Of a DNA stretch of 64,000 nucleotides, positions 60,629 to 64,000 are shown in pieces. The notes beneath the pieces were generated by a model. It ran no database searches. It had not been told where the DNA came from and worked only from the letters and a program-made list of their open reading frames with translations. This DNA comes from Streptomyces sp. NBC_01750 (lineage in GTDB: Bacteria > Actinomycetota > Actinomycetes > Streptomycetales > Streptomycetaceae), in assembly GCF_035918095.1 (NCBI RefSeq), contig NZ_CP109137.1:6636001-6700000 (forward strand), in the 5' to 3' direction. The translations under genes and the position numbers were made by a program. Numbering within the stretch: the first letter of the stretch is position 1; each line of letters begins with the position of its first letter.

Positions 60629-61785
60629 CTTCCCTCGACAGAGCGGAGATACGCAAGCGGGCGGCAGCCCCCGAGGAGGGGGCGCCGCCCGCTCACGTTG
60701 GCCGTGCCAGGCTCGACTCGCTGACCGGACTGCGCTTCTTCGCGGCGCTCGCGGTCTTCGTCAGCCACGCCTCGAGCCCGGTCTTTCCCACCTTCGCCGA
60801 CCAGCGGACCAACGCGAGCTTCAATGCCGCGGCCGGCGTGCTGGCGGGCCTCGGAGTGGGCTTCTTCTTCATCCTCAGTGGCTTCGTCCTCGCCTGGTCC
60901 GCACGTTCCACCGACCGCACCGGCGGCTTCTACCGCCGCAGGTTCGTCAAGGTTCTGCCGCTGTACTACGTGGTCGGCGTCGCGGCGGCGGTGCTGCTGT
61001 GGGACGTGGGTGTCCGGTGGCAGGACATGCTCGCCTACGGGAGCCTCGTCCAGGTGTGGGTACCGAACCCGCAGGTCAACTTCAGTGTCCTTGCGCCGGG
61101 TTGGTCCCTCGCCGTGGAGGCCGTGTTCTACCTGGTGTTCCCCCTCGTCATCCGGTGGTTCCGCGGCGTGGGCCGCCGTGTGGCCTGGACGGGCCTGGCC
61201 CTCTGCGTGGCGGTCGCCTTCCTCATACCGATCCTCGCGGACGTCCTGCCCGCCGGGAAGCTCGTGGGCGAGCAGAGCGCGGCCGGCTTCGAGATGTGGT
61301 TCGCCTACGTCTTCCCGCTCGGCCGCCTCTGCGATTTCTTCGCCGGAGTGTTCGCCGCGCTCCTGGTGACCTCCGGCCGCTTCCCGCGCGTGAGCATGCC
61401 GTGGGTACTGGTCTCGTTCGTGCCCTGCTACGTCGTTGCGAGCTACAGCCCGTTGCTGTTCGGCTGGCGGGCACCGCTCTTCATCTCCTGCGTGCTGCTC
61501 ATCGTCGCCGCCGCACAGCGGGACATCGCACGGCGCCCGACGTTCCTGTCGTCGCGCGCGATGGTGCTGCTCGGCAATGTGTCGTTCGCTTTCTACCTCT
61601 GCCACTACCTGGTGCTCCACACCCTCAACATCAAGCTGCTGCACGGCCCGTTCGACTCGGTGGCCATGGTGATCGCCTATATCGCATCGGCCCTTGTCGC
61701 CTCCGTCACCGTGGCATGGCTGCTGTACCGGTACGTGGAGATGCCGATCGTCCGACGCTTCGGTACGGCCCAAGAGCGACTCTGA
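60625..61785 (+). CDS. Acyltransferase-3 family membrane protein (OafA/YrhL-like)
   Basis: 386 residues, GTG start, about ten membrane helices. The family signature is the N-terminal LDSLTGLRFFAALAVFVSHA with its helix-1 His, then FFILSGFVLAWS and FYRRRFVKVLPLYYVVG, and a late LCHYLVLHTL. Membrane O-acyltransferases of this type acylate sugars on antibiotics or cell-surface polymers. Lying directly before sugar genes in the cluster, it probably acylates the deoxysugar, though a primary-metabolic role is possible. Confidence 0.85.
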   Translation: MTSLDRAEIRKRAAAPEEGAPPAHVGRARLDSLTGLRFFAALAVFVSHASSPVFPTFADQRTNASFNAAAGVLAGLGVGFFFILSGFVLAWSARSTDRTGGFYRRRFVKVLPLYYVVGVAAAVLLWDVGVRWQDMLAYGSLVQVWVPNPQVNFSVLAPGWSLAVEAVFYLVFPLVIRWFRGVGRRVAWTGLALCVAVAFLIPILADVLPAGKLVGEQSAAGFEMWFAYVFPLGRLCDFFAGVFAALLVTSGRFPRVSMPWVLVSFVPCYVVASYSPLLFGWRAPLFISCVLLIVAAAQRDIARRPTFLSSRAMVLLGNVSFAFYLCHYLVLHTLNIKLLHGPFDSVAMVIAYIASALVASVTVAWLLYRYVEMPIVRRFGTAQERL

Positions 61786-61876
61786 CGCAGCGAGGTCACA
61801 CGTCACGCTCAGGCCCGGGAAGTGGGCACCGCGCTCGAACGGCCGGCATGAACACACGAACCGAAAGGACCTCTCG

Positions 61877-62944
61877 ATGAAGGCTCTGGTGCTTGCAGGC
61901 GGGTCCGGTACCCGCCTGCGGCCTTTCAGTTACTCGATGCCCAAGCAGCTCATCCCCATCGCGAACACGCCCGTCCTGGTGCACGTACTGCAGGGCGTCC
62001 GGGATCTGGGGGTGGCCGAGGTCGGCGTCATCGTCGGCGACCGCGGGCCCGAGATCGAGGCCGTGCTCGGCGACGGCTCCCGGTTCGGCCTGCGGATCAC
62101 CTACATTCCCCAGGACGCGCCACGCGGACTGGCCCACACCGTGTCCATCGCCCGCGGCTTCCTCGGCGACGACGACTTCGTGATGTACCTGGGCGACAAC
62201 ATGCTGCCCGACGGGGTCGCCGGCATCGCCGAGGAGTTCACCACGCACCGCCCGGCCGCGCAGGTCGTCGTGCACAAGGTGACCGACCCCCGCTCCTTCG
62301 GGGTCGCCGAACTCGGCCCCGACGGCGAGGTGCTGCGCCTGGTGGAGAAGCCGCAGGAGCCGCGCAGCGACATGGCGCTGATCGGTGTGTACTTCTTCAC
62401 GCCCGCCATCCACAAGGCGGTGGAGGCCATCGAGCCCAGCGCCCGCGGCGAGTTGGAGATAACCGACGCCATCCAGTGGCTGGTCTCCTCCGGCGCGGAC
62501 GTCCGGGCCAGCCGGTACGACGGCTACTGGAAGGACACCGGAAAGGTCGAGGACGTCCTGGAGTGCAACAGGCATCTCCTCGACGGCCTGAGTCGGCGCG
62601 TCGACGGTCACGTCGACGCCGGCAGCGTCCTCGTCGGCCAGGTCGTGGTCGAGTTCGGGGCGCGCATCCTGCGGTCCCGGGTCGAGGGCCCGGTGATCAT
62701 AGGCGCCGGCACCGTCGTCGAGGGGAGCCATGTGGGCCCGTACACCTCGATCGGGCGGGACTGCCTGGTGACCGACAGCCGGCTGGAGAGCTCCATAGCC
62801 CTGGACGAGGCATCGGTCACCGGCGTCCGCGGCCTGCGCTACTCGCTGATCGGGCGCGCCGCCTCCGTCGGCACCACCGGCCGGGGCGCGGACCATCACT
62901 GCCTGGTCGTCGGAGACCACACCCGAGTGGAGGTCGCGGCATGA
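61877..62944 (+). CDS. Glucose-1-phosphate thymidylyltransferase (long RmlA)
   Basis: 355 residues. Nucleotide-binding LAGGSGTRLRPFSYSMPKQL, VMYLGDNML, GVAELGPDGEVLRLVEKPQEP and YDGYWKDTGKVEDVLECN. A C-terminal left-handed beta-helix extension (about 255-355) is typical of actinomycete antibiotic-cluster enzymes such as StrD, not of the 290-residue RmlA. Makes dTDP-glucose. GAAAGGAC precedes the ATG; the stop overlaps rmlB (ATGA). Confidence 0.93.
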   Translation: MKALVLAGGSGTRLRPFSYSMPKQLIPIANTPVLVHVLQGVRDLGVAEVGVIVGDRGPEIEAVLGDGSRFGLRITYIPQDAPRGLAHTVSIARGFLGDDDFVMYLGDNMLPDGVAGIAEEFTTHRPAAQVVVHKVTDPRSFGVAELGPDGEVLRLVEKPQEPRSDMALIGVYFFTPAIHKAVEAIEPSARGELEITDAIQWLVSSGADVRASRYDGYWKDTGKVEDVLECNRHLLDGLSRRVDGHVDAGSVLVGQVVVEFGARILRSRVEGPVIIGAGTVVEGSHVGPYTSIGRDCLVTDSRLESSIALDEASVTGVRGLRYSLIGRAASVGTTGRGADHHCLVVGDHTRVEVAA

Positions 62945-63924
62945 GGATCCTGGTCACCGGAGCGGCCGGTTTCATCGGCTCCAACTTCGTCCGCAAACTG
63001 CTGGCCGACGAGTACACCGGCTGGGCGGGCGCCGAGGTCACCGCCCTGGACAAGCTGACCTACGCGGGTAACCGGGACAACCTGCCCACTTCGCACGAGC
63101 GGCTGGTGTGCGTCCGCGGCGACGTCTGCGACCGCGACCTGATGCGCGAACTGGTACCGGGCCACGACGCCGTGGTCCACTTCGCGGCCGAGACCCACGT
63201 CGACCGCTCCCTGGAGGGCGCCGGCGAATTCTTCCGCACGAACGTCCTGGGCACCCAGACCCTGCTGGACGCCGTGCTGGAGAGCGACGTGGAACGGGTC
63301 GTGCACGTCTCCACGGACGAGGTGTACGGCTCGATCGAGGAGGGATCCTGGACCGAGGAGTGGCCGCTGGCGCCCAACTCCCCTTACGCCGCATCGAAGG
63401 CCGGCTCGGACCTGGTCGCCCGGACGTACTGGCGCACACACGGCGTGGACCTGTCCATCACGCGCTGCTCCAACAACTACGGGCCGTACCAGCACCCTGA
63501 GAAGGTCATTCCCCTGTTCGTCACGAACCTGCTGGAGGGCCGCCAGGTCCCGCTGTACGGCGACGGGCGCAACGTCCGCGAGTGGCTGCACGTGGACGAC
63601 CACTGCCGCGGCATCGACCTGGTGCTCAACCACGGGAAACCCGGCGAGATCTACAACATCGGCGGCGGCAACGAGTACACGAACCTCGCCCTGACCGAGA
63701 AGCTGCTCGAACTGACCGGCGCGGGTGAGGAGATGATCCGCCGGGTCCCGGACCGCAAGGCGCACGACCTGCGGTACTCGATCGACGAGTCCAAGATCCG
63801 TGAGCGGCTCGGCTACGCCCCGCTGACCGGCTTCGAGGAGGGCCTGGCCGAGACGGTCGCCTGGTACCGGGACAACCCCGGCTGGTGGAAGGCCGTCAAG
63901 CACGGGGCGAGCCGTGCGGCCTGA
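62941..63924 (+). CDS. dTDP-glucose 4,6-dehydratase (RmlB)
   Basis: 327 residues. NAD site TGAAGFIGSNFV, FAAETHVDRSL, catalytic TDEVYGS and YAASKAG (Tyr/Lys), RCSNNYGPYQHPEKVIPLF, and C-terminal GGGNEYTNLALTEKLL. Produces dTDP-4-keto-6-deoxyglucose, the substrate of the epimerase at 46299. It overlaps the genes on both sides. Confidence 0.95.
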   Translation: MRILVTGAAGFIGSNFVRKLLADEYTGWAGAEVTALDKLTYAGNRDNLPTSHERLVCVRGDVCDRDLMRELVPGHDAVVHFAAETHVDRSLEGAGEFFRTNVLGTQTLLDAVLESDVERVVHVSTDEVYGSIEEGSWTEEWPLAPNSPYAASKAGSDLVARTYWRTHGVDLSITRCSNNYGPYQHPEKVIPLFVTNLLEGRQVPLYGDGRNVREWLHVDDHCRGIDLVLNHGKPGEIYNIGGGNEYTNLALTEKLLELTGAGEEMIRRVPDRKAHDLRYSIDESKIRERLGYAPLTGFEEGLAETVAWYRDNPGWWKAVKHGASRAA

Positions 63925-64000
63925 GGCCCGCCCGGTGGCCGGGCTCTCGGTCGTCGTCCTGGGCGGCACCGGATTCCTGGGCCGCCACATCGGCGAGGCC
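63914..64000 (+). CDS. NAD-dependent epimerase/ketoreductase (partial, runs off the window)
   Basis: Frame open from GTG 63914 (overlapping the rmlB stop) or GTG 63935 to the edge. LSVVVLGGTGFLGRHIGEA is a Rossmann NAD-binding start of an extended SDR. Position suggests a deoxysugar 4-ketoreductase that would finish the L-sugar. Only 29 codons are visible. Confidence 0.7.
   Translation, partial: MRPEARPVAGLSVVVLGGTGFLGRHIGEA

Overview
The window is high-GC actinomycete DNA, almost certainly from a Streptomyces: GC-rich third codon positions, many GTG and some TTG starts, 4-base ATGA/GTGA overlaps inside operons, and gene neighbourhoods typical of that genus. No tRNA, rRNA, CRISPR array, integrase or attachment site was seen.

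Region 1 (1-10.7 kb) is core genome. It holds the end of the Kdp potassium-ATPase operon (kdpB end, kdpC, kdpD, kdpE, with a 49-codon ORF fitted exactly between kdpD and kdpE), an OB-fold protein and a DUF3159 membrane protein. Facing them are two RCK/TrkA potassium-regulatory proteins, followed by an APC-family permease and an RlmD/TrmA-type RNA methyltransferase. The theme is potassium homeostasis.

Region 2 (10.8-22.6 kb) is a small defence island. A wrecked large gene (DUF3883-like C-terminus fused in frame to the last third of a UvrD helicase, with a compensated frameshift and stop) sits beside an intact type I Wadjet operon, jetABCD. JetABC form an SMC-like complex and JetD is the Toprim nuclease; together they cleave small circular DNA such as plasmids. 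Debris of an unrecognised gene follows.

Region 3 (22.6-31.2 kb) is a catabolic cassette on the minus strand: two GlpS/GlpT-type ABC ATPases, two permeases, a 532-residue lipoprotein binding protein and a zinc alcohol dehydrogenase. Divergent from it is an AcoR-like regulator that lacks the sigma-54 contact motif. A perfect 7-3-7 palindrome lies in the shared promoter region. A polyol or glycerol phosphate substrate is an inference.

Region 4 (31.7-64 kb, open on the right) is a type II polyketide cluster. Cyclase, KS-alpha, chain-length factor, ACP, ketoreductase and aromatase/cyclase follow the order of angucycline clusters. Downstream are three PgaE-like FAD hydroxylases, an acyl-CoA carboxylase epsilon subunit, a SnoaL-like protein, a glycosyltransferase and a 3,5-epimerase. 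Then come an MFS exporter carrying a TTA codon, two covalent-flavin oxidases, a two-component hydroxylase with its flavin reductase, three NmrA-type reductases, two O-methyltransferases and an acyltransferase. The cluster ends, within the window, with RmlA, RmlB and the start of another sugar reductase. The expected product is a heavily oxidised, O-methylated, glycosylated and perhaps acylated aromatic polyketide carrying an L-configured 6-deoxyhexose.

Two accidents mark the cluster. The hydroxylase normally first in the operon is a deletion-ridden pseudogene, with an intact homologue 10 kb away. Two insertion sequences are nested exactly in the stop codon of the chain-length factor, separating KS-alpha/CLF from the ACP. 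The cluster's own control appears to involve an OvmZ-like zinc-ribbon/HTH protein and a 48-bp promoter module found twice.
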